NCBI GenBank assembly: GCA_934047225.1
Contig: OW203990.1
Span: forward strand, 23,167,045-23,231,044
DNA length: 64,000 nt
DNA from: Ypsolopha sequella
Taxonomy: Eukaryota; Arthropoda; Insecta; Lepidoptera; Ypsolophidae
Direction: 5' to 3'
The translations under genes and the position numbers were made by a program. This document shows, piece after piece, positions 22,277 to 33,929 of this stretch. Below the pieces are notes generated by a model. The model worked only from the letters and a program-made list of their open reading frames with translations. It ran no database searches and was not told the DNA's origin. Each line of letters begins with the position of its first letter. Position 1 is the stretch's first letter.

Positions 22277-22754
22277 ATTAACTGAATGCACTGGCCTAAT
22301 ATTATTCGAATATTGCAAGCCCTATCCGTTATACTGATAACTTACCAAGCCTCCAGTATGAATTGGACTGGATATTAATATCATCTTGTTTTTGTTGACA
22401 CAAATAATACAAAAATAAATAATTTAATACCATGGCAGAGGTAGATTTTGGCTGTCACCAATTACAGGGAGAGATAAGATTAATTGTTTATGTATGATTT
22501 ATGAAATCTTAAAGCTTTTTAAATTATGATTTTAAATATTGATTTTTAATCATTAACTTTTGGCTAACATTCTTTTCATTCTCAGATATGTCATACATTA
22601 GTTTCCTTTATTCGATAAATAAATTTTACCCACTTTTAGGGAAAAATGCATTTAATCAGCAACATTATTCGTGCTCTTATGAATGGTTAACATGAGTAAA
22701 TACTCTCCAGCTACGCTCACAAGCAGACTGAGAATGTGGTTTCTTTTTTAGTTT

Positions 22755-23214
22755 AGGGTTCCGTACCCAAATTTAAAACGGGACCCTATAACTAAGACTC
22801 TGCTGTCTGTCCGTCTGTCACCAGGCTGTATCTCATGAACCGTGATAGTTAGACAGTTGAAATTCTCAAAGATGATGTACCTATTTCTGTTGCCGCTTTA
22901 ACAACAAATATTAAAAACCAGAATAAAATAAATATTAAAGGGGGCTCCCATACAACAAACTTGTTTTTTTTTTGCTCGTTTTTGCCTAATAATATTCGTA
23001 GGTTTTTGCTGGATATTAATAACGGCAACAGGTAGAAGCTTGAAATATTCACAAAATGCTTAGTTATATATTCACTTTAAAAATAAATAATAAAATTAAA
23101 ATAAGACAAATATGTAAGGGGGGCTCCCATACAACAGACAGGATTTTTTTGCCGTTTCTATTGATAATGGTACGGAACCCTTCATGCGCGAGTCCGACTC
23201 AGACTTGGCCGGTG
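22755..23214 (+). mobile_element. AGGGTTCCGTACC lepidopteran interspersed repeat
   Basis: Starts AGGGTTCCGTACCCAAATTT. Contains CTGTCTGTCCGTCTGTCACC, CTCATGAACCGTGATAGTTA and ATGGTACGGAACCCTTC, and ends GACTCAGACTTGGCCGGT. Outer words are inverted (AGGGTTCCGTACC/GGTACGGAACCCT). Related copies are at 59212, 61872, 62802 and 63417. From memory the family is extremely common in Lepidoptera; I do not assert its class. A 70-bp internal segment around GGGGGCTCCCATACAACA is repeated twice. Confidence 0.75.
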
Positions 23215-23289
23215 TTTTTTTTTTCTGTTTGCGGTTTGCACTACACACACACACACACACACTAGGCGTTATTCTAAGGCATCACGGTA

Positions 23290-24790
23290 CGTTAAATAAA
23301 AATTGTTTGTTGACATGAACTTTTACACCTAAGCAGTAAATATAAGTACATAGGTACATACATAAAAATAGCGTAGCAAAATGTATAGTTGAATTACAGA
23401 GATTATGTAAAAGTTAAACTTTTTATTTAATTATTACATCACGGTACCTACTTAAAATTGTAATTTTTCATACGGTTTTGTAAAAATACAATAAGCTGTA
23501 AAAATACATATAAAATATGTTAAAATTACACAAGAATAGGTATTATATTAATTACATCTAACTGTAAAAACAGATACAACATGTAATAAATTACATATAC
23601 TTCTGTAAATAAAATCTCTGGGCAGTTGTGGCACTACATTAAGAGTCTGTAATTTTCCATATTTTTCTGTAAGCTCAGTATCTACTCACAACAATGTGAA
23701 TTAACATAGCAAATGTATAATTACAGAGATTCTGTAAAAGTAAAACTTTTTATGTAATTATTACATCCCGGTACGTAAATTTACATTTATATGTAAAAAA
23801 ATATACTACTGCAATTGTAATTTTTTATACGGTATTGTATTATTACAGAATGACATGAACTTTTACAGTAAGCTATAAAAAATACATATAAAATATGTTA
23901 AAATTACACAAGACAAGGTATTAATTACATCTAACTGTAAAAACACATATAGCATGTAATAAATTACATAATACTTTTTGTAAAATATATGGGCATGTTG
24001 GGCACTTTCTTAAGAGTCTGTAATTTTCCATATTTTTCTGTAAAATCAGTGGTTACAAAAATGTGAATTAGCATTGCAAATTTATAATTACAAAGTTTCT
24101 GTAAAATTAAAACTTTTTATGTAATTATTACATCACGGTACCTATAATAACATTTTTGTGTAAAAAAAAATACAACTGCAATTGTAATTTTCCGTACGAT
24201 TTTGTAAAAACACAGAATGATATGTATCTTTACTGTAAGCTGTAAATATAAATACAAATTATGTAAAAATTACACAAGGCAAGGTAGTAATTACATCTAA
24301 TATGTAAAAACACATTTTATTTTTAAAAACTTACATATACTTTTGTAAAGTCTATAGGTATTTTTGGCACTACCGCAAGAGTCTGTAATTTTCCTTTTTT
24401 TTCTGTAAAATCAGTGTAGGTTACAATGTAAATTGTCATAAAAAATGTCAAAGTACAGAGTTTATGTAAAAAGTAACACTTTTTGTGTAGTATTTCCATT
24501 ACAACATGTAAAATTACATATACAAATAGTTTTATTACAGATTTTATGTAGATATTACCAAATTACCATGTAAAATTACCAAATTATCAAGTAAAATCAA
24601 ATAAATCTGTACATAAACAGAATAATTTTGTAAAATATTCGAGAATTATGTGAAATTTACGCTAATTATGTAGAATTAACGAAAATTATTTAATTCTACT
24701 CATTTTTCTGTAGTTTCTCCCGATTATTCCGGTAAATTCACATTTTTATGTAATAATTTTGCATGTAAAATTACATTTTTTCTAACAGTG
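23290..24790 (-). mobile_element. CACTGTTAG-ended element with about 350-bp internal repeats
   Basis: The right end is TTTTTTCTAACAGTG at 24790, the inverse of the left end of the element at 6093. Inside are about four units, beginning near 23394, 23725, 24090 and 24455. Each contains AATTACAGAGATTNTGTAAA, ATTACATCACGGTACCT, ATTACACAAG and AGAGTCTGTAATTTTCC. The left end is not clearly defined. A (CA)n run is at 23242-23262, just outside. Non-coding. Confidence 0.6.
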
Positions 24791-25242
24791 TAAGTTCAAA
24801 AAGTTTTTTGCTTTGCTATAGCTAATTAATCAGTAACTATAAAAAATATACTGATATTTCACTACGGGAGACGTGTCCATTGTCTTGGTCGGATAGTATG
24901 TCTTGAAACTAAGTGATTATTTAGTTGTTATTTGCTGACCCTATCGGGAAAATAAAAATTATGTGGAGCTCCTATTTATGTGGAACCTTATTTAGGCAAA
25001 GTACTGCAACTTAATAAACTTGGTATTTTGTGTTTTTTGTAATTCGGTAATTTTTTTTTTATGTATGTAGCAAATAAGCGCTTTGAACACTTAGTCCGTA
25101 AGTTTATTTTGTCAACTAAATAAACGATTCTATGATTCTATGAGAAGTGTTTGAAAGGTACTCGTGAGTCATTTACTTACCTGTGGTTTAAAATGAGTCG
25201 GAGTTTTCTGAAACTTTTTCCTGTTGATCTCTAAGTATAGAA

Positions 25243-25506
25243 GGTTAAATAATATTAGTTGGCGAAACTCAAAATATAGGTAGTGCTAGTCTATTTGAAC
25301 AACTGTTTGCATGGGAGCTAAGCGAAATTCGCAACTTTTTTTCTCTTCCTCCCATACAAATTGCCCCGATCAATTGACTGGTCCAGTATGGAAAGGTGAA
25401 AACAAAATTTAAGAATTTTGCTTAGCTTCCATACAAACAATTGTTCATATAAACTAAATAATACTACCTATGTTTTGAGTTTCGCCAACTAATATTATTT
25501 GACCTT
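25243..25506. repeat. Foldback repeat
   Basis: AGGTTAAATAATATTAGTTG at the left pairs with CAACTAATATTATTTGACCT at the right, and GGCGAAACTCAAAATATAGG with its complement. Likely a MITE. Confidence 0.85.
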
Positions 25507-26536
25507 ATATATTGTAAAAATATGGTCTGTTACGCTTCTTATAAAAATATTCTCTGTACTATGTCAGTAAAGTAAGCAATTTAAACTAAGAATAACTTAT
25601 ATTGCAATTAAATATAGTGGAAGCATAAAATATTAACAAAAAAATTATAATTATGTATTACGATCTTCGAAGAACTAGGCCCGAGAAGGATATGCCTTAC
25701 CGTCCGATTTCGCAAACTATTCGGTGCTTTTGCATATATTTGACTATATGCGTCTGACTCCCACTTACCTGGGATTCATACTGTGAAAAAAAATTTGATA
25801 AATCGAGAAAAAATCTGTTGTTCCGGAACTTCATTTAAACACCCAGTGCATCGTTAAATATATAGAATTTTTTAATTTTAATTCTATGCTTCCAACTATA
25901 TATAAAGAGTTCATTATCTATAGGTACCTACCTATATATTATCTTTATTCATACTTAATTGAATTTTTATTAATATTTAAGTTTCAATTGCAATTTTTTG
26001 CCTTAATCTGTAAAATTTATCCAAACTACGATTGCGGTAGCGATAATGAGAATTAAGAGGATTAAAAATAATAAATGACTCTTTGAAAATAGAGTACATT
26101 ATTATAAGTAATAATTTTAATGATAATTATGTAATAATTTTAATACTAAAAAAGACGCCGTAACCAATGAATGAGTGGGCTGATGTGGGCTGATTTATGA
26201 TGATAATAATAATAATATCAGAGTTAGAGGAATATCGCGTTTTGGTTTTCGTTCACTGTATTTTGTGAAGTATGTAGTTGTCATAGGTACATAACAATAA
26301 TAATAATATTCATAGTTTTTATACAAAATATAATGTTTCCATTCAATGTTCACTACTGGTGGTTTGGTTGCCTGATGAATAAAAAAATAATAACTTAAAT
26401 GACAACTATAACTAATATTTTGGAATCCGAAATCATGAATATTGTGTGCTTATTTTTCACATTACTTGCTTAATTTTTGGTTTGAACGTTTTTGAAAACC
26501 GTAATATTCGGGTACTAAGTGTAAGTTGTGTTTCAG
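25507..26536. other. AT-rich flank upstream of E4
   Basis: No ORF or known repeat recognised. Several (AAT)n-rich tracts occur at 26080-26330. The last 20 bases form the E4 acceptor region (GTGTTTCAG). Confidence 0.4.
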
Positions 26537-26895
26537 ACGTGCAGTTCATCCCGACGGAGCGAGGTAAGTACATCCTGGTGCTGCGCGGGTTCACCTACTC
26601 GCAGGTGGGCGGGCGGTTCTTCTACTGCTCGTCGAAGCACATGGGCTGCAGAGCGCGAGTGCGAGCCGCCGGGGGCAGACTGCTGCCCAGCAGCGATCAA
26701 CACAACCACGCGCCGCCCAGCCACGCGCGCTGCGGGAACGGCGCCTTCGTGCAGCTGCGCCCGCGCACGCCCTCTCTGCCGCTCGTGCTACCCTCACCTG
26801 GTGCCTTGCTTGCTCTTCATGCCTTAAACCTTCCCAGACTTATGCCTAAAATGGATCTCTGGCAAAGGCCACCGCAACCTGATGATACAATTTAA
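26537..26895 (+). CDS. mod(mdg4): FLYWCH alternative 3' exon E4, extended C-terminus
   Basis: Starts after GTTTCAG ending at 26536, with two bases then V-Q-F-I-P-T-E-R-G-K. The finger shows ILVLRGFTYSQ, FFYC-x6-C (YCSSKHMGC) and QHNH, then APPSHARCGNGAFVQL. It belongs with E1-E3 by the IPT...G-K, TYSQ, CSS and xVxL features. Two oddities: the conserved Trp before the first Cys is Phe here, and the protein does not stop after VQL but continues about 35 residues (RPRTPSLPLVLPSPG... to PQPDDTI). The exon is very GC-rich, so the other frames and the antisense strand are also open; those are shadows. AATAAA at 27025-27030. Confidence 0.85.
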
Positions 26896-27668
26896 ATCGT
26901 TATTTTTTTGCTTGGCGGAACAGATCATGAGGTAATGAATTGACATGACATGAGCGTGTGTTTGAAGCTCGTTGCCAAGGCTACCTTCGGCAACTTGGGT
27001 GCTTTGAAGTATGATTTATTAGGAAATAAAACTGTTTATTATAAGTAGTGACAATGAGTACGTACACATTATCACTTTCATACAAAATACTTATTCGAAT
27101 GCTTTTTGAACAATTTTCAATTTTTAATAGTTTTAGAGCACAATTTTATCAAGCATCCGCCCTGTGTTAAGAATTTGATTTTTTAATTATTATTAATATT
27201 TTTTTTATTTAGTTTATATCGATTTTCAATGAGAAAGCTATCGAAAATATACAAGATATACTTTGTATAAAAGTTTGGTGTCTACAGTAGTTTCAATTAT
27301 GTACATATTTGTTAGGAAATCATTTCGGACGATCTCAATTTTTTAAATGATATTAAAATACGCTTCGTATTAAGTATAATATTAATATTAGTACGTAGGA
27401 TAAGTACGTGTCTACCTACACATTGTGTCGACGTTATACTAACATAGTTGATATAACAAGATACTTTGGTACGGATGTCACGAGAAACAAAATACGTAAT
27501 AGTTAAAGTGATATTTTGCAATGACTTTTTGCCTTATTATTATTAATTAGATAGGATCTTGAGAAAAAAATTTTGTATTTAGCAGGTATAAATGCTTGTA
27601 AAATAGACTAGTTATTTTGTAAGGTAATGTAAAAGAATACCTACTAGGTATTATTTTATTAAATTTTA
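26896..27668. other. 3' flank of E4, no further gene
   Basis: AT-rich. A poly(A) signal candidate is at 27025-27030. No ORF with recognisable content. Confidence 0.4.
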
Positions 27669-27900
27669 TTATATACGGCTTGAATACTCACGTGTGATTG
27701 TTGTTGACTATATGCCAACCGTTTCACCGATACAATTTCGGCATTATCAAGGCGAGATCGGCGGCTGCCAGTGCCCGTTTAACAACGACGGTGAACGCCG
27801 CGTCGTCGTCCTAAGAACGACACTCGTCTTGATAATGCCGAAATTGTATCGGTGAAACGGTTGGCAACAACAATCACACGTGAGTGTTCAAGCCGTATAT
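27669..27900. mobile_element. Foldback MITE family B, copy 1
   Basis: Arms of about 90 bp begin TATATACGGCTTGAATACTC and end GAGTGTTCAAGCCGTATATA, with GATACAATTTCGGCATTATC inside and a GC-rich centre (GACGACGCGGCG-like). Second copy at 28302-28477. Confidence 0.85.
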
Positions 27901-28301
27901 AATAATAATTTAGTATGTCAGCTCACGCGAGTTTTAATAATATTATATTATTTTATTCTTTGGTTCAGCTCCATATAAAATATGCAGCTACTCGTACAGC
28001 GAATATTAAATGTAAAAAAATAAACAGCTGTCAAGGTTAAAAACCCAAAACATCACGTCGGGTTAAGAGAAAATCAACATTTACTTTTGTTGTTAAGTGT
28101 ACAGTCCAACTTTATAAGAATTCAATAAATAAAAATGTATAGATATTAAAAATCTGGTATAAAAGTTAGTAGTACTTATTGAACTTCCAGCACTGAATGA
28201 TAGAAACCTTCATTGCTTCAAAATCCTCTACAGTTTAGTTTCCGCTCTTATTAGTACCAATATAGCATTAGTAAACATAAGCAATGATATAAAATTTTTA
28301 T

Positions 28302-28477
28302 TACATACGGCTTGAACACTCACGTGTGATTGTTGTTGACTATATGCCAACCGTTTCACCGATACAATTTTGGCATTATCAAGGCTAGTGTTGTTCTTAC
28401 GACGCGACGACGCGAAGTTCACCGTCGTTGTCAAACGGGCACCAGCAGCCGCCGATCAACATGCGAGCCGTATGTAA
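28302..28477. mobile_element. Foldback MITE family B, copy 2, right arm deleted
   Basis: The left arm matches copy 1 (TTACATACGGCTTGAACACT...CGATACAATTTTGGCATTAT) but most of the right arm is missing; it ends GCGAGCCGTATGTAA. It sits within the short tandem repeat whose units flank it (CAGCATTAGTAAA words before and after). Confidence 0.75.
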
Positions 28478-28524
28478 TAATAATTTAATATGTAAGCTCA
28501 CGCGAGTTTTAATAATATTACAGC

Positions 28525-28675
28525 AATAATAAAACTCAAAAATGATATTAGCAAAAATACAGCATTAGTAAAGCTCTGCAATCATATTAGTACTAATACA
28601 GCATTAGTAAAGATCAGCAATGATATTCGTACTAATGCAGCATTAGTAAAGATCAGCAATGATATTAGTTCGGAC
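28525..28675. repeat. About 42-bp tandem repeat
   Basis: Units carry GCAATGATATTAGTACTAAT, then ACAGCATTAGTAAAGATCA. About three full copies are present, with one more diverged unit at 28245-28295 before the MITE insertion. Confidence 0.8.
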
Positions 28676-28781
28676 AGGTCTCAGGTAAACGTTAGTACTC
28701 ACATTATTAAAATTTAATAGGGTATTTTACACTAACATTTGTTACAAACTTTAACTAATTTAACTAATTTATAATTTTTAG

Positions 28782-28993
28782 GTCTAGCTGTGAAGCCAGT
28801 TTTCGGTCGAACGAAGGTAGGAAACCTGGTGATCATCATCGGTAAAGACCGTTTTCTCAAAAGATCTCGCGCCCGCGGGCCAAAAATTCGCTGGACCTGT
28901 AGCATGCAGCGGAAGAGCCACTGTCGTGCTGCTGTCGTCACTGAAGATGGCGTCATCATCAGCACTTCCGCCGATGAACACAACCACTCCTGA
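28782..28993 (+). CDS. mod(mdg4): FLYWCH alternative 3' exon E5 (mod(mdg4)-like)
   Basis: Starts after ATAATTTTTAG ending at 28781, with a candidate branch site TTTAACTAAT about 25 bases earlier. Reads L-A-V-K-P-V-F-G-R-T-K-V-G-N, then LVIIIGKDRFLK, IRWTC-x7-C (CSMQRKSHC), RAAVVTEDGVII and DEHNHS then stop. It is the first exon of the larger group with an N-terminal x-P-x-F-G and GNxVxxIG. YRFN is replaced by DRFL. AATAAA is at 29117-29122, close after the stop. ORFs on the minus strand here are shadows. Confidence 0.88.
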
Positions 28994-29396
28994 ATTGACA
29001 GTTTCTGGTTGCAAATATAACATTAATCATGCATTTTTTGTGTTATCCAACAAATTTCTTAGTTTTGTAAATCGTGTGCTTATTTTGCCATATAGTTTTT
29101 TAAGTGTAATGATTTAAATAAAATAAAAATAAAATGTCTTTATGTCATGCAATGCGAAACCAATACATTAAAATTAAATTGATTAGTAATTTAGATTTGT
29201 TTAGTTGCGCCACTTTGCGGTTAGTATCGATTTATCGTATTATAACATAAATGTCATAAATTCACGAGTGTAACTATATTTGAAGAGCTGTGCATATTTG
29301 AACAAACCCCGTATCTTGATTAATAGTTGCGATTGTCGGCACTTGGTGAAACATCATCATAATCTTGATAAAAACACTTGTACTGTTTCACATTGG

Positions 29397-29542
29397 TGTC
29401 GATTCGGCTAAACACAATTTAACTAATTTGACAGGACTAACCTTATTTTAAGCGTTCTGTCTTTGTCTTTTCGATACGGAAAGAACAAGACAGAACGCTC
29501 AAATTAAGTTTAGTTCTGTCAAATAAGATAGCCGAATCGACA
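29397..29542. repeat. Foldback repeat
   Basis: TGTCGATTCGGCT at the left pairs with AGCCGAATCGACA at the right, and AGCGTTCTGTCTT with AAGACAGAACGCT. An almost complete hairpin. Confidence 0.85.
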
Positions 29543-30198
29543 TAACTATCACTCTTTCATTGGTCCAACCGGTTTCGCCTTACGGCATTATCAAGGATCT
29601 GTTAAATATAACAAATAAACAATAAAGGAATGTGTAGTTGTTGTTTACATTGCAGATGGGAAATAATAATTTCGAAGAGGGTAAACTTATATCATGGGCC
29701 AAATTATAAATCGGGTAATTGGAAAACTCATTGTTGAGCAGCAAAATTTTTTCCTGTATCTTGAAAAAAAAAATTAACTCTATGATAGAAATATGCAATG
29801 CCGCTCGACCGAAATGTATGGGAGGGCAGAATTTTTTTTTGAGATTTCAGAGTTGATTCCATAGTAAAAGTTGTTCTATACCATTGACTGAAGAAGCTCT
29901 TCAAATATGGTTACACCCTTCTGTTACTCATTGTATAATCAAGTATTTATTTATAAAACTCGGTTAACTGTGTCAAAATTATTGTCTTATTTGTGTATTA
30001 GTCGAAATAAAATATGAAGTATTTTTAATCTGTGATCCTCTCAAGTCATTAACAAGAGAGTACCAAAAATGTAAGTTTTAAAATATTTCCGATTTTTTTG
30101 TAGATCTGCACTAGTTCCTATGTGTTTTAAAATATGTTTTGAACTTTTTTGTGTGTAATTAATACATTAATTAAATAAATATCATATATTGCCTATAT

Positions 30199-30305
30199 CG
30201 TCTTTTATTATAGTTTTAAATAGATGAACTGATGAAGACACTTTTAATAAAATATTTGTGAGATATATTTAATTTAATGTGTTTTCATCAGTATATCTTA
30301 AAACT
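30199..30305. repeat. AT-rich hairpin
   Basis: TATTATAGTTTTAAATA and its complement TCTTAAAACTATAATA enclose ACTGATGAAGACAC/GTGTTTTCATCAGT. Small foldback element. Confidence 0.65.
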
Positions 30306-30376
30306 ATAATAAATTAATTCATTTAGACATTTAGTATTCAATCTAAGCTATCAACAATCTGAACAGTTTAATGACA

Positions 30377-30757
30377 TTAAGGTTTAAACATCAGTCGTTT
30401 GGTACAAAATGCACAACTTAACTTTGTTTTTATTTTTAAACAGTTTAAAGTGAAAAATATATAGGCGTACGGTAATTCACGCCAATAGATTAGTATAAGT
30501 TAGGTTTATAAATCAACAGATTAAAATAATATGTACAATTAGTCACGACTTTGTCCACACAAGCTTAAAATACTGTTTTAACTTTGTTTCGACAAAATCA
30601 TGGCTAATTGTGCATTCAATTTCAAACTGTTAATTCATAAACCTAACTTATACTGAACTATAGGCGTGAATTTCCATCTTTTTCACTTTTAACTTTTAAC
30701 AAGAAAAACAAAGTTAAGTTGTGCACTTTGTACCGAACGACTAACGTTTAACCTTAA
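30377..30757. mobile_element. TTAA-flanked MITE family C, copy 1
   Basis: TTAAGGTTTAAACATCAGTC at the left and GACTAACGTTTAACCTTAA at the right, both bounded by TTAA (piggyBac-type target). Inner arms include GCACAACTTAACTTTGTTTT and its complement. A second copy is at 37208-37486. Confidence 0.8.
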
Positions 30758-30810
30758 CCTATCTTTGCCCGATAGGTGTAGGCAGAGACATTTCATTTAT
30801 ATACCTATAT

Positions 30811-31447
30811 ACAGTGTGTCCCTTATACAAGTAAACATCCGAAAAGGGGTGAAACTAGACCTTATTTTATCGACAAAAATGTTTTTTTTTTTTAGAAAAT
30901 CTTTGTTTTATAAATTTACGTTTTAAATTTTTTTTTGCCTACCATGGAGACTATGTATAAAATATGCCATAACTTTTGATCTATCGCGAGTAATGCAATC
31001 AAATAAAACTGTTATATACTCGTATAATCCTTAAGAATAGACGTTGCATACCAAATCAAAAACAAAACATAATCAACTACCATTACCATAAAAATAATAT
31101 CCTAAAATATTATTTCTTTAATTTTTCCGTCTTTTTTTTCAGTAATAGTCAATTTTATCAAAATAATGTCCCCGTTTTACTATATTTTTATTCCTATTTA
31201 TCATTGCCTATTCCATTATCTTTCTAACAAAAAAAAAAAATACAACGTTCTATCATGAATACTATATTTTCTACGAGCGGTTAACCAAAGGCACTGCGCT
31301 CGCGTCCCATACAAAGATACCCAGGCGGAGTATTTTTTTTAGACGAAAATAAAAAATTGTTGATTTTATTTTTTCTTTGTTTTTATCGATATTTTAGATC
31401 TAGTTTCACCCACTTTCGGATGTGCACTTGTACGAGTGACACACTGT
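30811..31447. repeat. Long foldback element
   Basis: Begins ACAGTGTGTCCCTTATACAA and ends ACGAGTGACACACTGT. GGGGTGAAACTAGA pairs with TCTAGTTTCACCC. The centre is AT-rich and non-coding. Confidence 0.7.
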
Positions 31448-31733
31448 ATAATATATATGTTTTTCATTTCCTACAATGTGCTTACATTTGCCTACAATGT
31501 GCTACAATGCCCATTATCGCGCCTGAAAGAAAGCGTCGATAAGATCTAGGGTGAAGAGCGCTCGCCCAGAAACAAAGAGAGTGAAAACAGGTCAGGCGTT
31601 AATCAGTATTTCCAGGGACTTCCACAAAAATGAACCGATGTCGGTCACTGTCAAATAACTGTTACTACTACGCCTCTAACCACACCCCTTATATTTCTTA
31701 GATAAGGTCGGTTAAGTGTTTATACATTTTCAG

Positions 31734-31921
31734 AGGCCAAGTTCGGGTTGTCTCAGCGCGGGAACCTGGTTGTGCAGATCGGGCAGTGGCGCTTCAACAA
31801 GCATGCCTCCTGGGGCACAAAGGTGCGCTGGAGCTGCGTCAAGAGAAAGAGTGGCTGCACCGCCTCCATCACCACTGACGACAACATCATTGTCAAGACA
31901 CTTGGGAGACACAACCACTGA
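31734..31921 (+). CDS. mod(mdg4): FLYWCH alternative 3' exon E6 (mod(mdg4)-like)
   Basis: Starts after ATACATTTTCAG ending at 31733, with two bases then A-K-F-G-L-S-Q-R-G-N. It continues LVVQIGQWRFNKHA, VRWSC-x6-C (CVKRKSGC), TASITTDDNIIVK and GRHNH, then TGA. No in-frame ATG precedes the domain, so the exon is invisible to ATG-based gene finding and depends on splicing. YRFN is WRFN here. The usual RA after the second Cys is TA. AATAAA at 32015-32020. Confidence 0.9.
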
Positions 31922-32347
31922 TTTCTTAATACATATATAAAAAGTACAACTTGGATTTTACAGTATTATTGGTGTGATAAGTGTGTAGGTGTGTATGTGT
32001 GTTTATATAATTAAAATAAAAAAAATCTTATCTCAAAATGTATTTAAGTATGTAAAAAATATGTAAATTTATGTAGGTTGTACAGTACAGGCACTCGTAT
32101 GTACTTGCAGAAGTTAAATAAAAATTGCATTCCATATTTATTAATTGTGTCCGTAATTAACCCTCGGTGAGCTTCGTAGGATACCGTACGGTACATTACG
32201 GTACAATACGGTACACCCGACTAATTTTTATGTTTAGGTAAGAACCGGTTGGCGCTGTTTGTTTTATTGGACACGTTTAGTAGCTAAGAACAGGGGCACA
32301 GGGAAGAGGTAAAATGAAATAACTCAGTGCTGTGTTGTCATTCCACT
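31922..32347. other. 3' flank of E6
   Basis: Poly(A) signal candidates are at 32015-32020 and 32115-32120. A short direct repeat, TACGGTACA, is at 32180-32215. Nothing else recognised. Confidence 0.45.
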
Positions 32348-32779
32348 TTAAGGCGCTCTTATCCCAAAAGAGTGACTCTCTGTCTTTTTCTTTACGTGTA
32401 AGGAGTAAAGAAAATAACCACACTTTTGTACTTTTTCGTTGTTTTTATCGGTTTTTAAATTGTTTAAAAATAAGGGATATGTTTATTAAAACCCACTAAC
32501 GTGGTCGACCTAGAAAATTTAAAGAGCAATATTACCAGATATGTTTCGTTAATAAAAGAGTGGAATTATGGAAATGGCATGATTTGAAAGGTCTTATTAC
32601 ATGCTGTGTTCGTGAATAATTTTTATCGAGCAAAATTTATCTGATCGTGTAACACATGCGTGGAAGACCTAGATAAAGGTTCGAACTATATTGCGTATTT
32701 TTTTTTTGGAAGTTTTAGACGATATTTGAAAGTTCTATTTGACTTTGAAATTACTGATTTTGGGATAAGAGCGCCTTAA
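32348..32779. mobile_element. TTAA-flanked MITE family D
   Basis: TTAAGGCGCTCTTATCCCAA at the left and TTGGGATAAGAGCGCCTTAA at the right, with TTAA outermost. Interior AT-rich without ORFs. Only one copy in the window. Confidence 0.8.
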
Positions 32780-32883
32780 TACACGCGCTTAGAACGCTGG
32801 GGTACTTCACACCCGACCTAGCCGTCGACGTCTATATTTTTGTCAATGTAACTTACGTGTATGTAACTTATATAATGAATATT

Positions 32884-33235
32884 CATCCACCCATCCATCA
32901 GTCTAGTTCGTCCACTGCTGGACATAAGCCTTTCCAGGACTTTGCCACTCCTGGAAGAATTGCGCATACTCACACACGCTGGGCAGGCGGGTTGGTGAGC
33001 GTGGTGCCGGAACCCTCGCACCAGTGACGCCGCTGCCCGTCACCAGTCTGTTCCATATAAGGCCCGGCTATTAGGGATGGATTTACCGCCATCCATAGGT
33101 CTCAGGCATGGTGGGCCTCCTGGTTTTTTGACTGTGAGCTGTCCTCTTACTCTCCCCCGAATTACTTCGAGGGGGTCTCCAAGTAAGATGGTGGTACCTC
33201 CACAGTCGAGCCCGGCATCACCTCTACCACCTGTT
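32884..33235 (-). mobile_element. Short retroposon with RTE-like 3' tail, copy 3, with target duplication
   Basis: Same family as 19088-19452. It is flanked by an 11-bp direct repeat, TAATGAATATT, at 32873-32883 and 33236-33246, proving target-primed style insertion. The 3' tail is CATCC/GGATG repeats. Confidence 0.9.
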
Positions 33236-33929
33236 TAATGAATATTAGTTATATAGAATTTTCTTTTATAAATATACACAATATTAAAATACACTTTAAA
33301 AATCAAGATATATTTCCGGCTCCACTGGGCCCGGCATCAGTTGAAACGTAATAATGATGTCTCATTCAGAATGACAGTATGACACGTAATAGATAATGAG
33401 AATAAAAAGAAAGTATAGGAAAAGAAAACCACCTATTTTCTTAAAATCTAAACTTTTTTAACTTAATGGATTAGATAGGGGGAGGATGTGTGAGTGCAGC
33501 AGGGAGAGAGGGTGTTTGTGTGTGTGTGATCGAGAAAGGACGTAAGTAACGTAAGGATGAGTGTTTACGTGAGTGTAGAAGGGTGAGCTTATTTGTGAGT
33601 CGGGGCGTTTGTTTTAATTATATCTAAGTTTGATTAAGTTTGGTCTGTCTGTATGTCAAGGTTGTCTGGTGAGTCCAGGTCCGTGATGGGCACGGCTTTA
33701 TAATGTGGATAAAAACAACTTCTTTTCATTTGTGAACTCATTCTACCATCAAATAAAAGGTACGCCATGGGAACTCTGATAGCTCCCAGTTTTATGGATG
33801 GCCCCTAACATCTTCATGGGTGCAATTAAAACGAAAACTGAACCCCTGAGACCTCTAATGTGGCGGATATTCATTGATGACACTGCGGAGAAAATTCAAG
33901 GACTCCAATGTACCTACAACTAATAAAAT

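Noticed and set aside
26528..26827. Three additional ORFs overlapping E4 in other frames and on the minus strand
   Set aside because: They exist because E4 is GC-rich. The conserved FLYWCH frame and the acceptor select one frame.
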